From assembly GCF_027484205.1 (NCBI RefSeq), contig NZ_JAIXUB010000013.1:124001-188000 (forward strand): DNA of 64,000 nt. Direction: 5' to 3'. The stretch is from Flavobacterium sp. (GTDB lineage: Bacteria; Bacteroidota; Bacteroidia; Flavobacteriales; Flavobacteriaceae). The position numbers were made by a program, and so were the translations under genes. Below the pieces are notes generated by a model that saw nothing but the letters and a program-made list of their open reading frames with translations, ran no database searches and was not told the origin of the DNA. Positions 34,727 through 43,378 of this stretch are shown here, piece after piece (position 1 is the first letter of the stretch; each line of letters opens with the position of its first letter).

Positions 34727-35655
34727 TATTTTAGATTTTTTAAAATTTCAGGAATACGCTTAATATTTGCTAATTGTTTCAGTTTTTCTCGTGATTCTTC
34801 TATTGGTGTTCCAAAATAAGATTTTCCGCCTTCAATAGACTTTGTAACTCCAGTTTGACCAAGAACTACTGACTTTGCTCCTATCGTTATTCCACTTGTA
34901 GTTCCAACTTGTCCCCAAAGTGTAACTTCATCTTCAATAATTACACAACCTGCAATTCCAGTTTGAGCTGCGATTAAACATTTTTTGCCGATAACTGTAT
35001 CATGACCAACATGAACTTGGTTGTCAATTTTTGTTCCTTCTCCAATAGTTGTATCTCCTGTAACACCTTTATCAATTGTACAAAGAGCACCTATTCCTAC
35101 ATTGTTTTCTATAACAACTCTTCCGCCTGAAAGTAATTGATCAAATCCTTCCGGACGTTTTTTATAGTAAAACGCATCGGCTCCAAGAATTGTTCCAGCT
35201 TGAATGATCACATTATCTCCAATGACACAATTATCATAAATTGAAACATTAGAATGAATGATGCAATTTTTTCCAATTAGAACATTATGACCTATAAAAC
35301 AGTTGGGTTGGATTACTGTTCCTTCACCTATAGTCGCTGAATTAGAAATGGAAACACTAGCAAAATTGAAAGGTCTAAAATGATTGGTTAATTTATTAAA
35401 ATCTCTGAAAGGATCATCTGAAATTAATAACGCTTTTCCTTTTGGACATTCAACTTCCTTATTGATAAGAACAATAGTTGCGGCAGATTGTAAAGCTTTA
35501 TCATAATATTTAGGATGATCAACAAATACAATATCGCCTGAGGTAACCACATGAATCTCGTTCATGCCATAAACAGGAAAATCATCGGCTCCAACATATT
35601 GGCAACCAATGATTTCTGCAATTTCTTTAAGAGTATATTCTTTTGAAAACTTCAT
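34726..35655 (-). CDS. LpxD-like UDP-3-O-acylglucosamine N-acyltransferase paralogue
   Basis: This 309-aa protein has an N-terminal uridine-binding-like domain ([19 protein letters not shown]) and a left-handed beta helix of hexapeptide repeats. The catalytic-type His is in [11 protein letters not shown]. It is shorter than the other LpxD (338 aa) encoded upstream at 38.6-39.6 kb, and lies after efp in the same direction. It may transfer a different acyl chain to UDP-glucosamine or be a regulatory paralogue. Both LpxD-type genes flank lpxC/fabZ, lpxA and efp. Confidence 0.8.
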   Translation of the reverse strand: MKFSKEYTLKEIAEIIGCQYVGADDFPVYGMNEIHVVTSGDIVFVDHPKYYDKALQSAATIVLINKEVECPKGKALLISDDPFRDFNKLTNHFRPFNFASVSISNSATIGEGTVIQPNCFIGHNVLIGKNCIIHSNVSIYDNCVIGDNVIIQAGTILGADAFYYKKRPEGFDQLLSGGRVVIENNVGIGALCTIDKGVTGDTTIGEGTKIDNQVHVGHDTVIGKKCLIAAQTGIAGCVIIEDEVTLWGQVGTTSGITIGAKSVVLGQTGVTKSIEGGKSYFGTPIEESREKLKQLANIKRIPEILKNLK

Positions 35656-35663
35656 ATTTCTTT

Positions 35664-35729
35664 TTGTTTCAGGTTTAAAGTTTCAAGTTTGAAGTTATAT
35701 AAAACCTTAAACGTGAAACTTGAAACAAA
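35664..35729. repeat. REP-like imperfect inverted repeat, TTTCAGGTTT family
   Basis: TTGTTTCAGG and later TTTCAAG, against CTTGAAACAA downstream, form imperfect inverted arms between the LpxD-like gene and efp. A related stretch lies at 58041-58087. Confidence 0.6.
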
Positions 35730-35730
35730 T

Positions 35731-36297
35731 TTATTCCTTAACACGTTCCATGTAAGAACCTGTAGCGGTATCTATTTTGATTTTATCTCCTTCATTAATA
35801 AATAAAGGAACGTTTACTGAAGCTCCAGTTTCTACTTTCGCAGGTTTTGTTGCGTTAGTTGCTGTATTTCCTTTTACTCCAGGTTCAGCATAAGTAACTT
35901 CTAAAACAATAGAAGCTGGCATATCTACAGAAAGTGGCATATCAGTTTCAGTATTTATTTGAACCATCACGTTTGTTCCTTCTTTTAATAAATCTGGAGC
36001 ATCTAAGATTTTTTTATCCAAAGTAATTTGTTCATATGATTCTGTATTCATGAAGTGAAATTGATCTCCTTCTGAATATAAATATTGAAACGTTTGAGTT
36101 TCAACACGAATATCTTCAATTTTGTGACCTGCAGAAAAAGTATTATCTAAAACTTTCCCATTAGTTAAGCTTTTCAATTTAGTTCTAACAAAAGCAGGAC
36201 CTTTTCCTGGTTTTACGTGAAGAAATTCGATAATTTTATAAATATCGTGATTGAATTTAATGCATAATCCGTTTCTAATATCTGATGTAGATGCCAT
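35731..36297 (-). CDS. efp: Elongation factor P
   Basis: This 188-aa protein has the EF-P KOW-like N-domain (GLCIKFNHDIYKIIEFLHVKPGKGPAFVR), with the modifiable Lys in the KPGKGP loop. The two OB domains include GKVLDNTFSAG and GSYMERV. EF-P relieves ribosome stalling at polyproline. The length and order are standard. It sits in the lipid A cluster, as often seen in Bacteroidota. Confidence 0.96.
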   Translation of the reverse strand: MASTSDIRNGLCIKFNHDIYKIIEFLHVKPGKGPAFVRTKLKSLTNGKVLDNTFSAGHKIEDIRVETQTFQYLYSEGDQFHFMNTESYEQITLDKKILDAPDLLKEGTNVMVQINTETDMPLSVDMPASIVLEVTYAEPGVKGNTATNATKPAKVETGASVNVPLFINEGDKIKIDTATGSYMERVKE

Positions 36298-36334
36298 TTT
36301 TTATTATTTTTTAATTTTTATTTTGAAATTTTAA

Positions 36335-37120
36335 TTAATATGAACCTGAGTAACCTTTCATAATTCCTCTTGATGAATTTTTAATAAAATCTAATATTTC
36401 ATCACGCTCTGGAGAAGCTTCCATTTCGGCTTCAATAATTCCAACTGCTTGAGATGTATTGTAATTTTTTTGATATAAAATTCTATAAATGTCTTGAATT
36501 TCTCTAATTTTTTCGGTTGTAAAACCTCTTCTTCTCAATCCAACTGAATTGATTCCAACATAGGACAAAGGTTCTTTTGCAGCTTTTGTATATGGAGGAA
36601 CATCTTTTCTAACTAATGAACCACCAGAAATCATTGCATGATCACCAATATGAATGAATTGATGAATGGCTGCTAAACCTCCTATAATTGCATAATTACC
36701 AACAATAACGTGACCTGCAAGTGCAACACCGTTAACAATTATAGCATTATCGCCAATATGACAATCGTGTGCAATGTGTGCCGTTGCCATAATTAAGCAA
36801 TTATTTCCAATTCTGGTCTGCCCTGAAGCTACAGTTCCTCTATTAATTGTAACACACTCTCTTACAGTTGTATTATCACCAATTATTGCAAGTGATTCTT
36901 CACCTCCAAATTTTAAGTCTTGTGGAACTGCTGAAATAACCGCACCTGGAAAAATATTACAATTTTTACCAATTCGAGCGCCTTCCATAATAGTTACGTT
37001 AGAACCTATCCAAGTTCCTTCACCAATTTCAACATTATTATGAATAGTAGTGAAAGGATCAATTACAACATTTCTTGCAATTTTTGCTCCTGGATGTACG
37101 TATGCTAGTGGTTGATTCAT
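36335..37120 (-). CDS. lpxA: UDP-GlcNAc acyltransferase LpxA
   Basis: This 261-aa hexapeptide-repeat acyltransferase has the catalytic His in ATAHIAHDCHIGDNA and the C-terminal helical domain NSVGLRRRGFTTEKIREIQ. It transfers a 3-hydroxyacyl chain from ACP to the 3-OH of UDP-GlcNAc, the first step of lipid A synthesis. A short inverted repeat separates it from lpxC/fabZ, transcribed in the same direction. Confidence 0.95.
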   Translation of the reverse strand: MNQPLAYVHPGAKIARNVVIDPFTTIHNNVEIGEGTWIGSNVTIMEGARIGKNCNIFPGAVISAVPQDLKFGGEESLAIIGDNTTVRECVTINRGTVASGQTRIGNNCLIMATAHIAHDCHIGDNAIIVNGVALAGHVIVGNYAIIGGLAAIHQFIHIGDHAMISGGSLVRKDVPPYTKAAKEPLSYVGINSVGLRRRGFTTEKIREIQDIYRILYQKNYNTSQAVGIIEAEMEASPERDEILDFIKNSSRGIMKGYSGSY

Positions 37121-37136
37121 ATTTAATTTGCTTATG

Positions 37137-37191
37137 GTTTGTTGTTAATTGTTTATTGTTTTACAACGACAAACTAAAAACTATAAACTTT
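37137..37191. repeat. Imperfect inverted repeat between lpxC/fabZ and lpxA
   Basis: GTTTGTTGTTAATTG on the left and CAACGACAAAC on the right can pair imperfectly. The stretch fits the REP-like spacers elsewhere in the window but has its own sequence. Confidence 0.45.
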
Positions 37192-37193
37192 TG

Positions 37194-38582
37194 TTATTGC
37201 TTTTTTGCTATTTGTGCCATTAATTCTGCTTCTGCAACTAGTTTTCCATTAGCATAGGCATTGGCTTGCATGTGACAAATTCCTCTTCTAATTGGAGATA
37301 TTAAATCACATTTGAAAATTAAAGTATCACCTGGCAAAACTTTATGTTTGAATTTTACATTATCAATTTTCATAAAGTAAGTCAAATAATTTTCTGGATC
37401 TGGAACTGTACTTAATACTAAAATTCCACCTGTTTGAGCCATTGCCTCAACTATCAATACGCCTGGCATTACTGGTGCATCTGGAAAATGTCCTACAAAA
37501 AAGTTTTCATTCATAGTTACATTTTTCATTCCTACCACATGTGTATCAGACATTTCAATAATTCTATCAATCAATAAAAACGGCGGACGATGAGGTAACG
37601 TATTCATTATTTGATGAATATCCATCAATGGTGGCAAATTCAAATCATAAGTAGGAACATGATTTTTTTGTTCAATTTTAATGATTTTAGATAGTTTTTT
37701 TGCAAACTGAGTATTTACAAAATGTCCTGGCTTATTAGCAATTACTTTTCCTTTAATTCTAACTCCAATAAGTGATAAATCTCCAACAACGTCAAGCAAT
37801 TTATGACGTGCTGCTTCATTTGGATAATGTAACGTTAAATTGTCTAAAATTCCGTTTTCTTTTACAGAAATAGAATCTTTTCCAAATGCTTTCTTGAGGT
37901 TTTCCATTGTATTTGGAGAAATTTCTTTGTCCACATATACAATTGCATTGTTTAAATCGCCTCCTTTTATCAAACCATTATCTAAAAGACTTTCAAGCTC
38001 ATGAAGAAAACTAAAGGTTCTACTATTTGCAATTTCAGTTTTAAATTCTGAAATACTTTTCATTGTAGCATTTTGAGTACCAAGAACTTTGGTTCCAAAG
38101 TCAACCATTGTTGTAATTGAATAATCATCATTTGGCATTACAAGAATTTCACTTCCAGTAGCTTCATCTGTAAATGATATAACTTCTTTAACCACATAAA
38201 ATTGACGATCAGCATCTTGCTCTTCAATACCTACTTTTTCAATTGCTTCAACAAAATATTTAGAAGAACCATCCATAATTGGTAATTCTGAAGCATTCAA
38301 TTCAATAATTACATTATCTAAATCACAACCTACTAAAGCTGCTAAGACATGTTCTGGTGTTTGAATTTTTACACCTAATTTTTCTAAGTTTGTTCCTCTT
38401 TGTGTATTAACAACATAATTAGCATCTGCTTCAATAATTGGATTCCCTTCTAAATCAATTCTTACAAAAGTAAATCCATTGTTTATTGGCGCAGGTTTAA
38501 AAGTCATTGTAACCTCTTTACCTGTATGTAATCCAACTCCATTAAGTGAAATCTCTGTTTTGATGGTTTTTTGCTTAACCAT
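37194..38582 (-). CDS. lpxC: Bifunctional LpxC deacetylase and FabZ dehydratase
   Basis: This 462-aa fusion has an LpxC half (1-300) with NELPIMDGSS-like ELPIMDGSSKYFV, ARHKLLDVVGDL with the catalytic Asp/His region, and NKPGHFVNTQ. The FabZ half (about 315-462) has PHRPPFLLIDRI and the active-site HFPDAPVMPGVLIVEAMAQ. LpxC deacetylates UDP-3-O-acyl-GlcNAc, the committed lipid A step; FabZ dehydrates 3-hydroxyacyl-ACP, balancing the two uses of that precursor. The fusion is characteristic of Bacteroidota. Confidence 0.96.
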   Translation of the reverse strand: MVKQKTIKTEISLNGVGLHTGKEVTMTFKPAPINNGFTFVRIDLEGNPIIEADANYVVNTQRGTNLEKLGVKIQTPEHVLAALVGCDLDNVIIELNASELPIMDGSSKYFVEAIEKVGIEEQDADRQFYVVKEVISFTDEATGSEILVMPNDDYSITTMVDFGTKVLGTQNATMKSISEFKTEIANSRTFSFLHELESLLDNGLIKGGDLNNAIVYVDKEISPNTMENLKKAFGKDSISVKENGILDNLTLHYPNEAARHKLLDVVGDLSLIGVRIKGKVIANKPGHFVNTQFAKKLSKIIKIEQKNHVPTYDLNLPPLMDIHQIMNTLPHRPPFLLIDRIIEMSDTHVVGMKNVTMNENFFVGHFPDAPVMPGVLIVEAMAQTGGILVLSTVPDPENYLTYFMKIDNVKFKHKVLPGDTLIFKCDLISPIRRGICHMQANAYANGKLVAEAELMAQIAKKQ

Positions 38583-38611
38583 AATATAATCGTAATTTAG
38601 TTTGTTTATTT

Positions 38612-39628
38612 TTAAAGCTTTTTCTTTAATTCGTCAATATCTGAAACAATTTTAGGGAAATTTCTAAAATGAACGAATGACTTACTAAAATCTCCATAAT
38701 TAAATGCTGGAGAACCTTGAACTGTTTCGCCTTCTTTTAATGATTTTCCTATTCCTGATTGTGCTTGAATTCTAACTCCGTCACCAATTGTAATATGACC
38801 TACAATTCCAACTTGTCCGCCAATCATACAATTCTTTCCAATTTTAGTAGAACCTGCAATACCAGTTTGTGATGCTATTACAGTATTTTCTCCAATATCT
38901 ACATTATGAGCAATTTGAATTTGATTGTCTAGCTTCACTCCTTTTCTAATAAAGGTTGAACCTAAAGTTGCTCTATCAATTGTGGTACATGAACCAACTT
39001 CTACATTGTCTTCTAAAATAACATTTCCAATTTGCGGAATTTTACTGAAAGTTCCATCTTCTAAAGGTGCAAATCCAAAACCATCTGAACCAATAATTGT
39101 TCCGGAATGAATCGTACAATTGTTACCTATAACTGTCTCAGAATAAATTCTTACACCAGCAAAAAATAAACAATCATCACCAATTGTAACATTGTCGCCT
39201 ATAAATGAATTTGGATAAATTTTTACATTTTTCCCTATTGTAACATTTTTTCCAATGTAACAAAAGCTTCCTAAATATAAATTCTCACCATAGATAACAT
39301 TTTCAGAAATTACTGAAGGTTGCTCAATTCCTGACTTCATCAACTTTACTTGATTGTAATATTCTAGTAATTTAGAAAATGACTTATAAGCGTCTTCAAC
39401 TTTAATCAAAGTTGTAGTGATAGGTTGTTCAGGCTCAAAGCTATTATTAACAATAGTTATTGTCGCTTGAGTTGAATAGATATAATTTTGATATTTTGGA
39501 TTAGATAGAAAAGTTAAAGAACCTTCAATTCCTTCTTCAATTTTAGCTAATTTATAGACTTCAGCACTAGGATTTCCTACTACTTCGCCTTCAAGAATAC
39601 CTGCTATTTGTTCTGCTGTGAATTTCAT
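38612..39628 (-). CDS. lpxD: UDP-3-O-acylglucosamine N-acyltransferase LpxD
   Basis: From the ATG at 39626-39628 (MKFTAEQIAGILEG) the protein has 338 aa. The track start at 39673 is a TTG that overlaps the TATATTTG promoter, so it is rejected. There is an N-terminal uridine-binding domain followed by hexapeptide repeats, with the catalytic His in QIAHNVDIGENTV. LpxD adds the N-linked 3-hydroxyacyl chain to UDP-glucosamine, the third lipid A step. It is the first gene of the lipid A cluster and has its own promoter. Confidence 0.94.
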   Translation of the reverse strand: MKFTAEQIAGILEGEVVGNPSAEVYKLAKIEEGIEGSLTFLSNPKYQNYIYSTQATITIVNNSFEPEQPITTTLIKVEDAYKSFSKLLEYYNQVKLMKSGIEQPSVISENVIYGENLYLGSFCYIGKNVTIGKNVKIYPNSFIGDNVTIGDDCLFFAGVRIYSETVIGNNCTIHSGTIIGSDGFGFAPLEDGTFSKIPQIGNVILEDNVEVGSCTTIDRATLGSTFIRKGVKLDNQIQIAHNVDIGENTVIASQTGIAGSTKIGKNCMIGGQVGIVGHITIGDGVRIQAQSGIGKSLKEGETVQGSPAFNYGDFSKSFVHFRNFPKIVSDIDELKKKL

Positions 39629-39670
39629 TTTATAAAAAAAATATTTTCCAAAGGAATAAAATGGAACTCG

Positions 39671-39678
39671 CAAATATA
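39671..39678 (-). promoter_or_regulatory. Predicted -7 element of the lipid A cluster (before lpxD)
   Basis: TATATTTG on the minus strand fits TAnnTTTG. Transcription would start near 39664, about 36 nt before the ATG at 39628. This decides the lpxD start. Confidence 0.6.
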
Positions 39679-39747
39679 CTTAAAAATAAAATTTACAAAT
39701 TTAAAGGCTTGTTTCATTTGTGCAAAAATATAAAATTTAATTGAAAC

Positions 39748-40983
39748 CTACGCTTCAAGAAGCACTTTTGGATAACATATAAAATATTTAGTAACTGCTT
39801 TTGATAAAGCTTTTACCTGCAATTGGTCTGTTGAATCAACAATGTTTTCAACTGTTTTGTCCTTTTTTAAAATACTTATAGGTTCACTTTCTTTGTTATA
39901 GGCTTGATTTTTTAATTTTCCTTTAAAAACAAAATAGGCAGCTTCTTTATCAGAAAGATGGTAAAGTGTTGTAATTTTATCCTTTAACTCATCTAATTTT
40001 TCACTGTTTGGTTTTTCATCCAGCATGGTAATTTTAAGCAAATCTCTATTGATTATCATTTTACTCAACGAACTTAATACAAAATCATCATTAAATTGCC
40101 ATGATTTTATTGCTCCCATTACATCATAGTCATCTAATAAAGCAAATGTTTTTAAAGCAATGGCATCAAAATCATCTGTAGAAATCTTGTTGTTTAAAAA
40201 ATAAGAAAGTGGTTCACTGCAAGGCAATTGTATTCCTTTTTGGGTTAACTCTTTTGCTCGTTTAAGAATTTTAGTCAAAGTCAACTCTGCAACTACTGAT
40301 GTTTTATGTAAATAGGCTTGCCAATACATCAATCTACGAGCTACAAGAAATTTTTCTACAGAAAAAATCCCTTTTTCTTCAATTACTAAAATATCATCTT
40401 GAACGTTCATCATTTGTATCAATCGATCACTATTGATATTACCCTCAGCAACACCACTGTAAAAACTATCTCTTTTTAGATAATCCATTCGATCCATATC
40501 TAACTGACTTGATATCAATTGCAACATAAATTTACGATGGTATTCGCCTTTAAATATTTGAATTGCCAAACTCAATTTTCCGTTAAATTCAGTATTTAGA
40601 GCATTCATAAAAAGTAAAGAAATTGCTTCATGATGAATATCCTCTACAATACTGTGTTCCATTGCATGTGAAAAAGGTCCATGTCCAATATCGTGCAACA
40701 AAATAGCAATATATAACGCATTTTCCTCCTCATCTGAAATTAAAACTCCTTTAAAACGAAGTGTTTGAACTGCTTTTTGCATGATGTGCATACAACCTAA
40801 AGCATGATGAAAACGAGTGTGATGTGCACCAGGATAAACCAAATAGGACAAACCCATTTGAGAAATTCGTCGTAATCTTTGAAAATAAGGATGCTGAATT
40901 AAGTCGTAAATTAAGCCGTTTGGTATAGTAATAAATCCGTAAATCGGATCATTAAATATTTTAAGTTTATTGGTAGAGTTCAC
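39748..40983 (-). CDS. HD-domain phosphohydrolase
   Basis: The start chosen is a GTG (40981-40983, read as VNSTNKLKIFNDPIYGF), giving 411 aa. The ATG at 41025 lies upstream of a perfect promoter element TACATTTG and of its likely transcription start. The HD residues are in TRFHHALGCMHIM and ILLHDIGHGPFSHAMEH, the metal-binding His/Asp cluster of dNTPase-like (SAMHD1/dGTPase-type) enzymes. Such enzymes hydrolyse dNTPs or related nucleotides, but the substrate is not shown here. It lies just upstream of lpxD in the same direction. Confidence 0.85.
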   Translation of the reverse strand: MNSTNKLKIFNDPIYGFITIPNGLIYDLIQHPYFQRLRRISQMGLSYLVYPGAHHTRFHHALGCMHIMQKAVQTLRFKGVLISDEEENALYIAILLHDIGHGPFSHAMEHSIVEDIHHEAISLLFMNALNTEFNGKLSLAIQIFKGEYHRKFMLQLISSQLDMDRMDYLKRDSFYSGVAEGNINSDRLIQMMNVQDDILVIEEKGIFSVEKFLVARRLMYWQAYLHKTSVVAELTLTKILKRAKELTQKGIQLPCSEPLSYFLNNKISTDDFDAIALKTFALLDDYDVMGAIKSWQFNDDFVLSSLSKMIINRDLLKITMLDEKPNSEKLDELKDKITTLYHLSDKEAAYFVFKGKLKNQAYNKESEPISILKKDKTVENIVDSTDQLQVKALSKAVTKYFICYPKVLLEA

Positions 40984-41002
40984 TAATACTGAATTTATTA
41001 GA

Positions 41003-41010
41003 CAAATGTA
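41003..41010 (-). promoter_or_regulatory. Predicted -7 element of the HD phosphohydrolase gene
   Basis: TACATTTG on the minus strand is a perfect TAnnTTTG match. The start site near 40996 would leave the ATG at 41025 outside the transcript, which supports the GTG start. Confidence 0.55.
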
Positions 41011-41025
41011 ATGAAATTTAGACAT

Positions 41026-41058
41026 AAAAAAACTACAACTTGTAAGGTTGTAGTTTTT
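41026..41058 (-). terminator. Terminator of the M13 peptidase gene
   Basis: AAAAACTACAAC (41028-41039) and GTTGTAGTTTTT (41047-41058) form a perfect 12-bp stem with a 7-nt loop, 40 bp after the peptidase stop. Confidence 0.8.
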
Positions 41059-41064
41059 AATTTT

Positions 41065-41091
41065 ATTGTCACACTGAGCTTGTCGAAGTGC
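41065..41091. repeat. Dispersed repeat CACTGAGCTTGTCGAAGTG
   Basis: The sequence TGTCACACTGAGCTTGTCGAAGTGC is a short, GC-richer repeat that I recognise from many Flavobacterium genomes. It lies between the M13 peptidase stop and its terminator. Only this copy was noticed in the window. Confidence 0.6.
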
Positions 41092-41097
41092 TTTTAT

Positions 41098-43131
41098 TTA
41101 CCAAATCTCAACTCTCAATGAATCTGGTTGATACATTGGGCTTCCTGGTTTAATATTAAATGTTTTATGAAACTGAGGGAAATTAGCTAATGGTCCATTA
41201 ATTCTAAATTGTGCTGGCGAGTGAACATCTGTCATAATTTGATTTAATAACGCCTCTTTATTCGTATTAACCATCCAAGCATATCCATAAGCCAAAAAGT
41301 AACGTTGGTCTGGTGTCAATCCGCTTATTTTTTCTTGGTTTTTATACTGTTTGGTTTTTTTGAATGCTTCATATCCCATAACAACACCGCCTAAATCGGC
41401 TATATTTTCACCTTGAGTAGCATCACCATTTACAAACTTATCGCCTACTTTAAACTTACTGTATTGGTTCACAATTAAAGCTGTTTTTTGTTTGAATTTC
41501 TTCAAATCCTCAGCAGTCCACCAGTTATTTAAATTCCCTTTATCATCATACTGACTTCCTTGATCATCAAATCCATGTGTGATTTCATGTCCAAAAGTCG
41601 AACCTCCAATAATCCCATATAAAATAGCATCATCTGGCATTCTACCTTCATAACCTGGCACTAAAATATTACAAGCTGGAACACAAATTTCATTGTTACT
41701 TGGATTGTAATAAGCGTTATAAGTTTGTGGATACATTCCCCATTCTGTTCTATCAACTGGTTTTCCATATTTTTTAATCATCTCATTAAAATCCCATTTA
41801 TTAACAGCCATCACATTTTTACAATAAGAATTTCTATCAACTGAAATTGAACTCAAATCCTTCCATTTATCAGGATAACCCACTTTCATTACAATTTTAC
41901 TTAGTTTATGCAATGCTTTCGCTTTTGTTGGTTCGCTCATCCAATCTAGTTTTTTGATACGCTCTGCATAAACTGTTCTGATGTTATTTCCAATTTCTAA
42001 TAATTTTTCTTTTGAACCTTTAGGTAAATATTCCTCAACATAAACCTGTCCAATCAACTCGCCCAATGAACTGTTTGTTTGCTCAACTACATTTTTCCAT
42101 CTTGGTTTTTGCTCTTTTACCCCAGTCATAACTGTAGCATAAAACTTGAAATTTTGATTTTCAAAATCTTTACTTAAATAAGACGCATAATTATTTAATA
42201 AACTCCATTTTAAATACGCTTTCCAATCTTCAATAGTATAGCTTTTTAACATGCCATTCAAAGCTTTATAGAATTCTGGTTGGCCAACTAAAACGGTATC
42301 TGCTTTTGCAATTCCGAAATCTTTTAATGTAGTATTCCAATCAATGTTTGGTGTAATCGCATTGAATTGAACCACTGACATTTTGTTATAATTTTTAATT
42401 GGATCACGCAAATCTTCCATTTTTCGTGATGCTTTCGCCAAATCAGTTTCTAACTTCATAATTGAAGAGGCACTTTTAGTTGCAATATCACTTTTTTGAC
42501 CAGCTAATTCCATCATTTTTTGAAGATGTTTTATATATTCATTTCTGATGACAGTCGTTTCTTTATCAGTATTAAAATAGTAATCTCTTTCGCCTAAACC
42601 TAAACCACCTTGCATAAATTGTAATGCATTTTTAGCACTATTTTTATCGTCTTGATACACATAAAAAGTAAAAGCAGTACTTGAACCTATAGAATGTAAA
42701 TAAGCAATCGTTTTCATTAAACTAGGAATATCTTTCACTGAATCAATTTTGGCAAAATCATTTTTTAAAGGCGAAATACCTAATTTATTTATGGTAACAG
42801 AATCCATTCCTGAAGCATAAAAATCGCCAATTTTTTGTTTGTTACTTCCTTTTTCCGCATTTGCTTCAGCCGATTTTTCGCAAATAGATTTCACTTGATT
42901 ATTGATGGTATCTTGAATCATTCTGAAGATTCCATTACTTCTTTCAGAAGATGGAATAGGATGTTTTTTAAACCAACCTCCATTGGCATAGTTGAAAAAA
43001 TCAACTGAAGGATCAACTAAAGTATCTCTGTTGGTTAATAATGGATCGACAAAATCTGATTCTTTTTTATTGCAACTCACTATTGTTAATGTTGCAATTG
43101 ACAGCAAAGTAATTTTTTGAAGTAGTTTCAT
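41098..43131 (-). CDS. M13-family metallopeptidase (neprilysin-like) lipoprotein
   Basis: This 677-aa lipoprotein (lipobox TLTIVSCNKK) contains the M13 core: the zinc motif GSTFGHEITHGFDDQG with HExxH, and GENIADLGGV with the third ligand Glu. INGPLANFPQFHKTF and the C-terminal VEIW follow. It cleaves peptides outside the cytoplasm, anchored to a membrane. Length and motif order match PepO-type enzymes. A single-gene transcript ends at the perfect terminator. Confidence 0.93.
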   Translation of the reverse strand: MKLLQKITLLSIATLTIVSCNKKESDFVDPLLTNRDTLVDPSVDFFNYANGGWFKKHPIPSSERSNGIFRMIQDTINNQVKSICEKSAEANAEKGSNKQKIGDFYASGMDSVTINKLGISPLKNDFAKIDSVKDIPSLMKTIAYLHSIGSSTAFTFYVYQDDKNSAKNALQFMQGGLGLGERDYYFNTDKETTVIRNEYIKHLQKMMELAGQKSDIATKSASSIMKLETDLAKASRKMEDLRDPIKNYNKMSVVQFNAITPNIDWNTTLKDFGIAKADTVLVGQPEFYKALNGMLKSYTIEDWKAYLKWSLLNNYASYLSKDFENQNFKFYATVMTGVKEQKPRWKNVVEQTNSSLGELIGQVYVEEYLPKGSKEKLLEIGNNIRTVYAERIKKLDWMSEPTKAKALHKLSKIVMKVGYPDKWKDLSSISVDRNSYCKNVMAVNKWDFNEMIKKYGKPVDRTEWGMYPQTYNAYYNPSNNEICVPACNILVPGYEGRMPDDAILYGIIGGSTFGHEITHGFDDQGSQYDDKGNLNNWWTAEDLKKFKQKTALIVNQYSKFKVGDKFVNGDATQGENIADLGGVVMGYEAFKKTKQYKNQEKISGLTPDQRYFLAYGYAWMVNTNKEALLNQIMTDVHSPAQFRINGPLANFPQFHKTFNIKPGSPMYQPDSLRVEIW

Positions 43132-43378
43132 TATGATGTTTTTAATTGATGATTAGTATGAGTTTTGATTGAATTGTTACGAAAGTAATTATATTTATAA
43201 TAAATAACAAAATGTTAAATATAATATTTATTCATTGTTAATTTTGTTAAAAAATAACTACAAATTAATATTTAAAATTGTTATATGTATTATTTTTTTA
43301 ATTAAATTCACAAAGTATTAACAGTATTTATAATACATATATAATCATTTTATAATTGAACCATAAACATTTAAACAT

